A stretch of DNA of 64,000 nucleotides from Ornithodoros turicata (lineage: Eukaryota > Arthropoda > Arachnida > Ixodida > Argasidae): contig NC_088209.1 of the NCBI RefSeq assembly GCF_037126465.1, positions 22,015,146-22,079,145 of the forward strand, given 5' to 3'. The position numbers were made by a program, and so were the translations under genes. Below, in pieces: positions 47,565-59,500 of the stretch. Below the pieces are notes generated by a model. The model saw only the letters and a list, made by a program, of their open reading frames with translations, was not told where the DNA came from and did not search any database. Numbering within the stretch: position 1 is the first letter of the stretch; every line of letters begins with the position of its first letter.

Positions 47565-50500
47565 GTGAGTGGGTTAGCAAGCGTCCAGGACAAGTTTCAC
47601 TTCCGGAGCTCCAATATGCTAATCCTTATCGGAGGTGCTGTACCGTCGCTGGTCCTGTGGATACGTCGGGAGATCAGATAGGGTTATCTCTTACGGCGTG
47701 AAGTGATCAATTCGTGCGATCATTTTTTTTTTATGTGTCGCTGTTTCTTCTGTGTGTACGCAGTGCAGGCAGATTCAGAGTGTGTGCATCTGTGTGAGGG
47801 GCTTATCAGATATTATTATCTGAAATTGATTACTAGTTTCGTTTTTATCCTCGGGAGCACCGATACGTATCACATACCGGGTGTTAGAGCGAGCCCGCGT
47901 CCGCGCTTCATTAACCATACATTCTACGTGAATCGGCGTGTCTTGTTTTCGTTATAGCTTACTTGCAATGGTACCCTTTTCCACCGGATAGTAACTCCTA
48001 CTGACGGCACTATTCGTCCGTCATCCGTACCATTTGCAGCGCGACAGCCAAAATGGTATAATATTTTAATGGATCATATGTTATCACGTTTAAACGATTA
48101 CATCACACTCCTTGTATTCCGAATCAATATAGCCATGGTAAAATATCACTGTGATACAATAATTGCAATGACGCGAGGTATAGCTCTTGACGTAGCCATC
48201 TTATGAAAGAAGCAGTTAAGATTCTGCAAGGTCTTTGGAATTCAATCGCGGCATTACTGAAGAAAAAAAAAGAAAGGAGGATGCCAAAGTAGAGTGACTG
48301 TTACGATTTATGCAAAAGTGAATTGTTAGTTATGTTTATGCTAGTATCCATGTTTATCAAGTTTTTTTTTCTTTCTTGCATTCAGAACAGGGTCTTGCCT
48401 CGAAATTAACATTCACAACAGCCTTGGTGTCCGAGATTTTTGGAATACCCTATAGAAGTAATCGCGAACGTTTGTGAGCACAAATTGTACGAACACTCCG
48501 TTTAGATCAACGAAAGGAACAACACTATTATATTAAGGAATAACAAGTGACATCCGACTTGCCGTAATTCGAACTGCATACCCAATATTACTGGTTTGAC
48601 TTGAATTTAATTGTGAAAGAAAAAAAAAAAGAAGAAACGAAGAAATTCAACGCGTCATCCGACGAATATGATACTCCCAGCCTGAACCAACCTCTCGCAC
48701 GAAAAAGGAAGCTACAGAGCGACCCTCCCCCCATCAAGCATACAACTCCCCGAACTGTTGCAAATCCAATGAAACGCGGTGGTGAAAAGTGTGAAAGCAG
48801 AACAAGGGTCTCGCTATAGTACACCTTGAACACACACCTTGTCCGGTGTATGATGTATCTTGTATGATGTAACGCCATGAATGATAGCTCAGTTTTGTGT
48901 CACACTACGAAACGTAGGCGTCTCTCGTTTAATTGCCTTCTTGCCCTCAGCACTTCAGGATGCGTAATGGTATTCGTGCGTTTTTTTGCGTCAGTGTTGC
49001 GAACCCACCGCGCCGCAAATGCGACTCCCAGAGATGCCGCATAATTATTACGTGTCTATACATACTTTTCTGTCTTTACTCCCCTATGGTTTTTGCTCTT
49101 GTGCTCAATCTCACGTTAATGAAAGTCTTCTGAAATACGAGGAAAAAACAAAGATGTTAATGCGTCGATAGCATCACGACGTCTTGCGTGTACCGACGAC
49201 GGACAGAACGCGCGAACCGAATTCTAGAACCTCCGAGATATCATGGGTGTATACCCTGCCCTCCAGTTGCTTCAGCACGCGAGAGGCGATTACAACTGTG
49301 TTGTAAGGTTGCATTGAGAACGGTCAAATCTTCCAGCAAGGGTGTGGCCGGACTATTTTATCGCAAGTTGCGATCGAGAAGAAAAATTTGGACAACCGAC
49401 GAAAGAATCGAAGGCTGTTTATTCGAGATTAGAATACCGCGAAGGTCGGCGAAAGAATCTGGGAGGTATTTGGATTGGCGCTGAGATATTCGCTCTACAA
49501 CACGAAGGTATTTGGAAGTATATCGGAAGAAAAGAAATTTTGCTTACATGCTGATTTGTTGAGTGCGAGGGCATAGCAGCCGAAGTGTCCCATATTTTAT
49601 ATCGCGGGGTTGGCGTTGACATTAAGTGCGTGTTTCGAAAGAAAGCGAATAAGATATGTAGTATTTTTGCTGCGCGTAGGTTTTGTGTGATGTTGTGTTC
49701 GTGTTTTGATAAGCCTTCGGTACATAACTCTATTGTCTTGTATCTTTTGCTGTCGGATAACTTTGTTTTCGGGTAAGTTTTCCTACCTGGTAACTTTTGC
49801 TACAGCGTAACTTTGCGCTGTAGTCGGGGTGTGATTGCACACTAGAGAGGCGTTTTTGCTTTATGAACTGCCCGCACGTGGCGTCTTCGTTTGATGAAAT
49901 AGATGGTTACCCGATGACTTTAGCTTACTATATCACGGTTTCACCCTCGCCGATTAACATTTGAACCGTACCTCAAGAACACCGAATATCCTCTGGATGT
50001 ACGAATCCGTTAGGACATTAATCGTACATCCAGAGGATATTCGGTGTTGTTGGGGGAGATCAACGGCCCTTGACTCGAATTTAACGCTTAACTCTGCTTC
50101 AATAAACGGAGTTATTGTCACTGAAACATTTATCGTGCCACCAACTAGCGCTTGTAAAGAAAGAACAAAAAAGATTTGAGAGGTAACTTCAAGTTTTAAC
50201 AACCCTTGATCTCTGTTTAAATTTAGCCAGCGTTGGTGAAGCCAAGGCTATGTGCAGTGGCGTCGCTAGGGTATGCGCTACTCGTTAGGGGATGCGTTAT
50301 GCGTCACCCGCTATGGGCGATCACTCCGTCACCCCCACCCCCAATAATGGATCCCTTGCCATATCAGGAAGATACACAACAAATAACAATATCAGGCCAC
50401 AAGCCAAAAGAATGAAAAAAGGAAAGATCATGTGCTCGCTCATGTTCGTTTTGGTGTCATTGCGCCGCAGAGCAAGAGACTCGAAGCGGCGGTACTGGTG

Positions 50501-53500
50501 CGGTGTGTCACCCCTGCTGTCGCGTCACCCGTCACCCCTTACCCCCCCCCCCCCCCTCCTCAAGTGACGCCACTGCCTATGTGACATAATTCGCAATTTC
50601 TGTGTCCTACATTGCTGTTTCACTTGGAATTATTGTAAGCTACAACGTCGTTACGAAATTATCGTCCTGCGTGTGCGTGTTTGTTAGTACAGAACAGACA
50701 GAGTAAATAGTGGAAGAGTTTCCAGCGTGATTCCACTTTCAGTCAGCTTTATTTGTCGTGCGAAAACATACGGAAAAGAGCCTGAAAACGCCTGTGAACA
50801 CGTTTTATTCGCGTGGTCGCTCGTCCCGTCGCCCTACACATGTTACGTATAATTGGTTTCCCTTCATTCAGCGCAGAAGATAACTCGATAGAGCTGCTAG
50901 CGTGGTCGCGACAGTTCAAGAGCAGCGCACCAGCAGACCGTAAACAGACGGCTTTCCGAACGCGTCGAGGAACGAGAAAAATATAAAATGAAGGGCTCGC
51001 TGAGAAAGGCCATTGGCGAAGCTTCTCTGACCTTGAAAAGTTCGTTATTCCGATCTGGTTCGCGAACTGGACCGCGACGGCTTTTCCTGTCTGGCAGCCA
51101 TCAAACCCTGATACCGCGCCGAAAACACTTGCTCCATATTTTCTCGGTGTAGGCGTGTACGGCGTGATGGACCTAACGTGCCAAAAGCATTACAAAACAA
51201 GCGATGCGAAAAGGTGAGCGCTGCTCGTCTTTCATTGGAGTGCAGTGACATCCGAATCTGCTCTTTTTCTTTCTTTTTTTTTCTTTTTACTTTCTACTTG
51301 CGCATTTGGACATCCGAAATCTAGCTGTCCTCCTTCTCTGCCCGCGTGTTTTATCGATAAGTAACTCCACTGAACCTCATGTCTGCACGAAGAAATACTT
51401 TCTGTCTTCATTGCTCTACCGGACATCAAGTGCCACTATCGCGGCACCGAACCAGGCTGTAGCCAGGAATGTTTTTTGGTGGGGTCTGGGACCTCGTAGG
51501 GGAGTAGGTAGGAGTGGGGGGACCCGCTGACCAGTATCACTGCGCATGACGGACACTGTGATATCTAGGTGACTTCTGGCCAGTCTTGCCCGCGGTGAGT
51601 CGATCCGTTGAGTATGCGCTGACGAATTCCTCCACCCGTGGCCTCGCTCCAGAGGGAGAGAAGTGCTGAGCGCAACCATCGCGAAGCAGGTGGAAGACTG
51701 GATAAGCGCCCACTGTGGTCCCCCTGCAGGTTTCAGGTATAACAGTGGTTCCAGTACCCTTGTCGGCCCTCGAGTGATTTGGTTGCCCAAAACGAAGACC
51801 GGCGGTGAAGGTGCGGCTGAGGTTCCTCGTGAAGGTGACGCTGCACTAACCGATTAGCGAATCTCCCTGAGCCGCCTGTGAAGAAGTGGCTCCTCTCCTA
51901 CATAGCCGGCTACATTTCGGGAAGGGGAGGAGGAGGAAGGGCTAGAGAGCCTCAAGTCCGAAATCCGTTACTGCTTGTGAAATATTTCTTAGATTGAGTA
52001 TACCTGTAGCAAGATGGGTTTCTCTAGCGGCTTGTTGTCGATATATATCTCGTTCCGTAAGACTGCTGTGCTACACTCTTCTGTTTCGTTTTTATTTGCC
52101 TACCGAAGCTCGGTGTATGAGCTGCTAGCGTGTCCGCCTACTGCTCCTAAGGTTGTTGGCTCGATCCCGACCAAGGACGCTTGCAACTTGGACCGTTTCG
52201 TTTGGAGATCGACCGCTGTGGCGTCACTCAGGATCATAGTTGTCTCGCGACGTAACGACACGAATTTTTGTATTATTTTATTTATTTATTTGCGTGTGCA
52301 ACACGCCATAATGATGCTACAGAAGGAGACAGTGTCATTTTACTGAAAAAATGGTTACTCCTAAGAATCGTTGGGTATGGTGGATGACTGACATGACCGG
52401 AGGGCAAGGATGCACGGGTCCTTCTTTCACTCGAATCGTGCAGGCTTTACTAAACTGAAGATCACGAGATTGCAACCTGATGCGAGTAACGTCCTGAATT
52501 TAAGCGGCCTCACGAAAATAACCGCGCAGTTTCCTTCTGTGATCACACAGTCACCTTTCAGGAAACCGCACTTCTTGTTACTTAAGATGGGGGAGAGAGT
52601 TACTTAAGAGGCCAAATTAGAAAGGCGAAACATGGTGCACTATGGCCGACGATAACTGAAGGGGGAATCGCGTTCCCATTTTGAACTTCCGTGCTTCCTT
52701 CGATGTGGGCCAGCAGATGATACAGGAGCGAGAATCAGTCCTACCGGATATGTTAATGGGCATCTTTGAAAGGCAAAAGGAGATATCCTTCCGTGTGTTA
52801 GACGGCAGCTGTCACGTGCGCCCTACGTCTGGTACATATATTACGCGATCGTCGACGTGGAATATGTTGTAGGGTAAAGTTTGAATAACCGATGGCGAAA
52901 TATCCTGGAAATATAGATATACCTATAGGGAGCTTTCACCTACGTCACATTGTGACGTGGCAGTGACCTGGCATCCTCGTAAGCTCCTCCCACTGGTGGT
53001 CACTTTTTGTGCTGGCGGCATTGAAAGATGGCAAACTGCGCTATTTTTTCAATGCGACAGCCATAGTTTTCATAAAGGAAAATGTGAGAAGGAAGTTGTT
53101 CTCTTGATGTTCAGTACTACTTCATCTGTACGTGTAGCCCTGGTTCCTCTGTGGCGCGATCCTCTGACGGTCATGTGCCCGTGAACACTGCGCCGTACAG
53201 CCTAGCCTAGTCATCTCTCTTTTCCTTTTTTTTTCTTTTGTTTTGTTTTCTCGGAGTAGCAGAACTTGTCCGGTGACAAGTTCAACCTCTCCGTATTATT
53301 TTTAGTCCGTCCAACTCCAACTCCAAAATGTGAGAACGGCAATGACGAGGTGTCTTCGGAATAAAAGAAGGCTATGGACGCGGCCGGATTTCAAAACGCC
53401 ATTCGAGGCTTCGTTTTTGAGCAAATGCTAAATAATCTCGGCAGCTGCGCCGAAAAAAGTGACCACCGCCATGGCAGCCAAACGCGTTCGTTTGACGTCA

Positions 53501-56500
53501 TGTGAAAACACCCTATAGATCTACCTATAGGGTACTGTTCAGATGACGCATGTGTTCAATAAATTCTAGCGCAGTAGCAGGTGAGGGCCGACGAGCCGCA
53601 GAAGTATGAGCACGAGCGGCATGGCCGAAGACTTTCCAGACGAATGTCGGCACAGTTCCCCGTGAAGTCGGCCCAGCACGCATACTAACCTCCCTGTCCC
53701 CACTTCTCCCTGCTGTCCTTTCTCCATCTGTCCAGGTCTGTACGCCTCTCATAGCCACAGTTGCTTCGCGGCGCTAACACGCAATCAAAAAAAAAGTGAG
53801 CGCACACGACGTCCAATGACAACAGCAGATACGTGATGATGATGATGATAATAATATCATACGATGTTCAGTTGCATGCAGTGGCCCGCAAACGGGAGTG
53901 TGTGTGGGTTCGGGTTCCACTCCTGTTGTTACTGTTTTGATGAACTGTCTTTCCTTTAATTAAACTGACTTGTTGATTGTGGATTATCAGTTGTTCAGTG
54001 AGAAGCTTCCTCCGAGATGGTCCAAATACGACATCAGGTACTCGTCGTAATCTCCATCCGTTTCACACTCAATGAAAGGACTATCACCTCCTCCCTTGTC
54101 AGCAGTTCATCGAAAGGATTAAGAGTTCCGACATCGTTTCACCAAAGTTTCGAATCGTGCGGATCTATGCGGAAGACAACCTTGTCGGACGAGGCTATCT
54201 ATGCTATCATGGAGGAAATTGAATAAGAGTGTTAACCGGAATAAAGTGCTTAGGGTACAACGCCATAGGTCATACATAGTGAATGCTCGCCATAGGCTTC
54301 AAATGTCTAGTATTCAGTATATAATTTCAGCTTTTACCCCTGCATCATTTTATGACCATATAGTTTTCTGGTTTACGTAAATCCACGAATTATCAGTCAT
54401 TGTCATCACCTTATGAAGAGCTTATACACCGACTAAGATGATCCCGTGTTTATGGAATCGTGCCAGAACAACCTTTGCATCCTAGAGGTAACAAATCTCG
54501 GCTAAGGACTGTGACAAGGTCGAAATAAGGCGATTATTGAGCAGAATTCTCTCCGACCTCGTCAAGGAATTTCGAAGAACAGCTACGAGCATCGCTCGCG
54601 AACTTTCCCCTGAAGCAGCCGACATCATGCCATACGCCGGTCGCCTTGTCCGGAAGGACAGCGTCTTTCTTGAGGCCTTGCGTGCTGAAATTTGAACTAG
54701 GTTACGTCACCCGTGCGTTACCTCATCGATTTCTGCGTGACTGCAGTGTCTGGTCTTTTCATGAAAAGGAAATGCAATAGCCTCAGGTGGAAAGACTAGA
54801 TGATTTTGTTAGCTCGACCTGGCCGTGATGCAGAAACATTCCTTGCATTCATTCGCTCCCTTCTCCATCCTCGTTACGGAGTGGGCTATGTGGGAATTAT
54901 GTTGTAGGCTTGACAAATGTCGCGTCTGGCGTTGTACCCACGCGTCGCGCGGACCCGTCACTGGCAGAAACGCTGTTGATTATCTACCCAACTCAGCGTC
55001 ACCTGTTGTTGTTGGTTATGTAGTGGGACTAACAATAATGTGCTAATGAGTGATATCAAAAGTGTGGCCCTTCGGTGCCTGTCTTTGAACGAAAAATTTA
55101 GGATGGTGAGTGGCCGAATTACGCCGAACATGGTGTTCGTGGTTCGGGTCACCAAATGTAGAGGTGGTGGGGTTGCTCTACATGAGCTCCGACCGGCGAT
55201 GATGGTATGCCACACACAGGCGATGCCGGTGTCCTACCTCCATGGCCGCGCCGGTGGCGGAACTGGGGAGCGAGTGCTCCAGGCGCGTGTCCATCCTCGT
55301 CGTTGTCCACGGTCCGTCACAAACGCAACAGTGGCGTTATTAGAGTCAGCACGGCTACGAAATTTGTAAACGCGCGGAAGGCGTACGCTTGAATGTGGAG
55401 CTTACCTTTTACTTCTTTGAAAACGCAGTCATCAGTCACGTCCATGACCTATTGAATTAGATTGGATTGCTTTAACTTGTTCATTGTGTCTTTCTGTTAT
55501 GTTCTGCATCGTTTAATATGATTTGGATTAGGGTATCTCTCGGAGTGCACCGTAGACATGAACAGCGCGGGAAGTAGACGCAAACACGAATAAGCAAGGA
55601 CGAGATGGGACGAGCTCTTACTTCCAACACAAGTTTCATTTCACGAAAAAAGAAAAAAAGAACAAACAAAAAACAGGTCATCATTCACTCCCCTTCTTGC
55701 AGTACAGTATGTTCAGTTGCGATGCCTGTGATGTGTACAGCTGCGTGCTTGACCCATGTACCCTCCGTGTCTTGCTTCAGAATCATTTAAAAATCTACAG
55801 TCGTGACAACTTGAGGTTGAGGATTGGGATGTCACGACATTACTAACACCTCTCCTATGACCGACTATTCATTATGGCGTAGGACTTCTGCGCGGACAGT
55901 GTGCCAGCCAGTCATGTGTGACGGCACTATTTGTCCTCTTGTTGCCGCTGCTGGGCCATAAAACACCAGGTCACCAACAAAATACCAGACGCCATACTCT
56001 TATCTAATACGTATACTCGCGAACCAGGCAAAACCTTATTTCTCTCGCCAAACGCGCAGAAGTTCCACTGACTTTGATTCATTATCACACTCCACAGGTC
56101 GTGCCAACTGTACCGGGAAAACGACTTCGGAAACACTTTGTTCCGCATGACGTGGGCAGAGAATGGCGTCCATTTTCCGCCAGCGTTGTCCCGCATACCT
56201 GACGCCGCCACGAGCCACTGTCAGAGCGACGTCGCCGAAGGGTCTTGCGCGGGTTGGATGTCCGCCCTCTACGGGGTGGACCCGGGACAATTTACGTGGC
56301 ACAAGCGAGTCGTTTTATGGCGTGAAAGTGGGGCACTCCGATGCCACGGGGAACGCAGTAGCACTTTATGCTGCCACGAGTGTACCCACTATTTCCGTGA
56401 ATTACTTAACGGCTGTTGTTCAGCTGTTACGTTGTTGTTCACGATGACGATGATAGAGGGGTTGTTACGTGACAGGTTCACCTGCGACAAAGTGTGATCG

Positions 56501-59500
56501 CAATCTTTCTCGAGAGTTCATCTGGGCTATGGCGAGAGGATAGCAGCAACTGAAAGAGTTTGAGGAAACTTATTCTGTGCTCCAGTGACGAGAGCGGATA
56601 ACAAGCCCGTAAGGGTGAAGAAAGCTCTGACACTATTGCCGCCGAGCATCTAAAAAAAGAAAAAGATGAGGGTCGAGGTGGCTGCAGGAAGAAAAATATA
56701 TGGAGGTGCTGGCCCCTTAGAATGGGCGCTAAAGTGCTCTCATCGCTGAATGAAATATACCGTTTCCTTGACAGCAATGCAAAAGGAACGCGATTCATTC
56801 GTTGCCTCGTTTGTGATTTATGAGCGAGAGAAACCGCAGCTTACGCTTTCTCCCTCCCTCTCCTTCTCAAGAAGGTCGACAATGCGGAGCGGGCTCTCAT
56901 TGGTCTCTTCAAACGATTTGTCCAATCATATAGCGGGAGCTTGTTTTGAGGAGACCAATCTGAGTCATTTCTGCATAATTGTCGCACTTCTTGAGAAGGA
57001 GAGGGGAAGCGTAACGTTTTGGACATCAGTGCCACTTTAAATGCCCCTAGGTGTGCCTATTGCTTCTATCTTTTAATTTCGTGTTAGCACTGCGAAGTAA
57101 CTGTGTCGATGAGCGCCGTACAGACGTGGACAGATGGAGTCAGGACAGCAGGAAGGAGTGGGAGACAGGGGGCTTAGTATGCGTCCTGGGCAGACTTCGT
57201 GCGGAACTGTGCAGACATTCGTCTGTCGTAGCTTTTGGGGAGCCGAATTTAGGATGTCACTTATAACAAATTATCTCCGGAGAACTTCGAAATTACGAGG
57301 AAATAATAAACTCCGGTTTTCATCGTAGGAATGTGTCAGGTATACACACTGTCCGCTGAGAATCAATCTCGGATTCGAGAAGTCTGTGTCGTACGCTAAA
57401 CACTTGATACTCATGAGGCGTACAAGCATTGTATACGCACTTGAACATACGGTACTACACTCACTCTATACACTGTGCCCGCTGTAGACGATGCGTGTAT
57501 GCATAACCCCATGAGCACGGCGATGGCCATCCGAACGAGGACAGCCTCATTCCCGACGTGACTTTGAACGTGAGAAGTGATCACACGCTGTGTCAAAAGT
57601 TTCAATGACTCCCGGTTTGGGATGTAGCCAAACAAGAATGTACGTCATCCACTTTTTATGTGGGGCGAAACGACGGTGCCGCCTGCTTTTCTTCTTCTTT
57701 CCTGCAATCTCCTCGTTTTCAACTGGATGTCCTGCAAAGTGGTTGAAGGTGCACATGGAAGCCGCCCTCTGTCAAATTGGGTCAGTGCCGACACCCCGTC
57801 TGACCGCGGTGTACCATGATTGATTTCACCGTCATTCATCCTTCGTTCCAACATTTTTTTTGTGCGGAGAGTCTGCGCTGGTTGAGTCGGGGGGGCCCCT
57901 CGTTACACTCCTGCAGGCAATCTTTGCGCCCTTGCCAGCAGCGCCGTTTATCTACGTAGCGTTCCACAGGGTGTCTTGCGTTTATCAGCGTGGAAGTAAA
58001 GAGAAAAGAAAAATGACTTGTGCACGACATACCAGAGAAGAGGCACATTGGAATGGAACTTTCTCTTTGAAGTCTCAAGACATTGAAAAATTGGGGAGAG
58101 ATCTCTGTGTTGGAGAAGACTTCGAGGCTTTGGGACTAGGATTTACTTTGGCGACTTTCGTGATGTTAATTGCGTTAATGAGTTGATGGTATTGACTGGT
58201 AAGTTGGAGCATTATAGTTGACAGTTCCGACGAACCACTCGCAGACGACGTTGACGGGGCCGTTGCTCGGTGATTGGCGTTGCTTGGGCCGCTGCGTGTT
58301 TGAGAGCTTGGGGACGAAATTGGTGGAGAAGCCCTAGATGTCTGCAGGGTTTTTGGCTCTATGCTCTCGGACATGTTATGCTCTGTAAGGCCATAACGCT
58401 GCATGGATTTCCTTTGGATGGATTTCCATGGATAGCATAGGGCATTGTACCATCATTTGTCGTTAAGGACCATGCAAAATAACGCAGACAGGCATCAGGT
58501 TGCTAGAGTGAGCCCCATTCTCTGCATTACGCATCCTTGTCAGCATTCCTGAGGACGGCCTGAGCATCCTCATACTTTGACCGTGCTAATTAAAAGTTCA
58601 TCGGCCAAAAGTAGTCGTTGTAGTGTAAAAGGGGATACCAACTGCCAACCAAGAAATAAATTGCTCTCAATCATGTCGACTAACCAGGAACCTTGCCCAC
58701 TCAAACGGTTGCGAGAGGAAAAGTACCTTTTGAAGCACCGCCCCGCCTGTGTGTGTTTTTTTACGAACGGAGTCGCACTTTAACGCGTATTTATATCCGT
58801 TCCCTCGTAGCTTACTCATTTACGTGCCTAATGTAGGTCGACTTGCCGGAGGACACTCACCTTGCTCGAAAAGAAAGCGTGAACTGCGGTGCAGCAGACG
58901 ACGTTGCTGTTTCAAGCAGTGACCCACAAAAGGAGAGTTGCTTTACGGGGTGGATCCTTCGGGAACGAATTGTAATGTATATTCTTCACGGCAGCACCAT
59001 TTCGACGTTGAATTCCGCGAGTATTTCACACGGCAAGGCTTTTTTGCGGACCATGAGAGGCCGGCGAGATATACACCTCTGTCGACCCGAGACAAAGTTC
59101 AGTAGCCCTTTGTTATTTCAAGGAGGAAAGTAATGAGCGGTGAGGCTAAGAAAGAGATAGCAGGCGTTTGCTTTATACTGATGTTACTGCCGCGTTCATT
59201 CCATGTGTGGGAAAGTTCGGACGCCCGAGTTCTTAATCGTCGAGTGATGACGAAAGTGGTTGTACAGTTTTTGAGGAGACCCGACTGCTATACTACTGGT
59301 TAATACTCCCGACTGGTTAATACTAATGGCGTGCGCACTTTGCAGCTCCATTGCGAGGAGCTTGGTATAATGGCGGCAGGCGCACAGCTAGAGTTTATTT
59401 CCCTCTCCCTGCGCTCCGATTAACTACCGCGCCGGCCGTTGGCGGTGCTGCAGCTGCTGTGATGTCACGCGTGTATCTGTGATGTGATAGGTAGTATCCA

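Noticed and set aside
55927..56497. Overlapping open frames on both strands
   Set aside because: Neither strand shows a recognisable domain or splice pattern. Probably chance openness in a GC-richer stretch.
58075..58404. Ser/Thr/Pro-rich 109-codon minus-strand open frame
   Set aside because: Low-complexity composition, no splice sites or domain residues, and overlapping open frames on the other strand. Not enough to call a gene.
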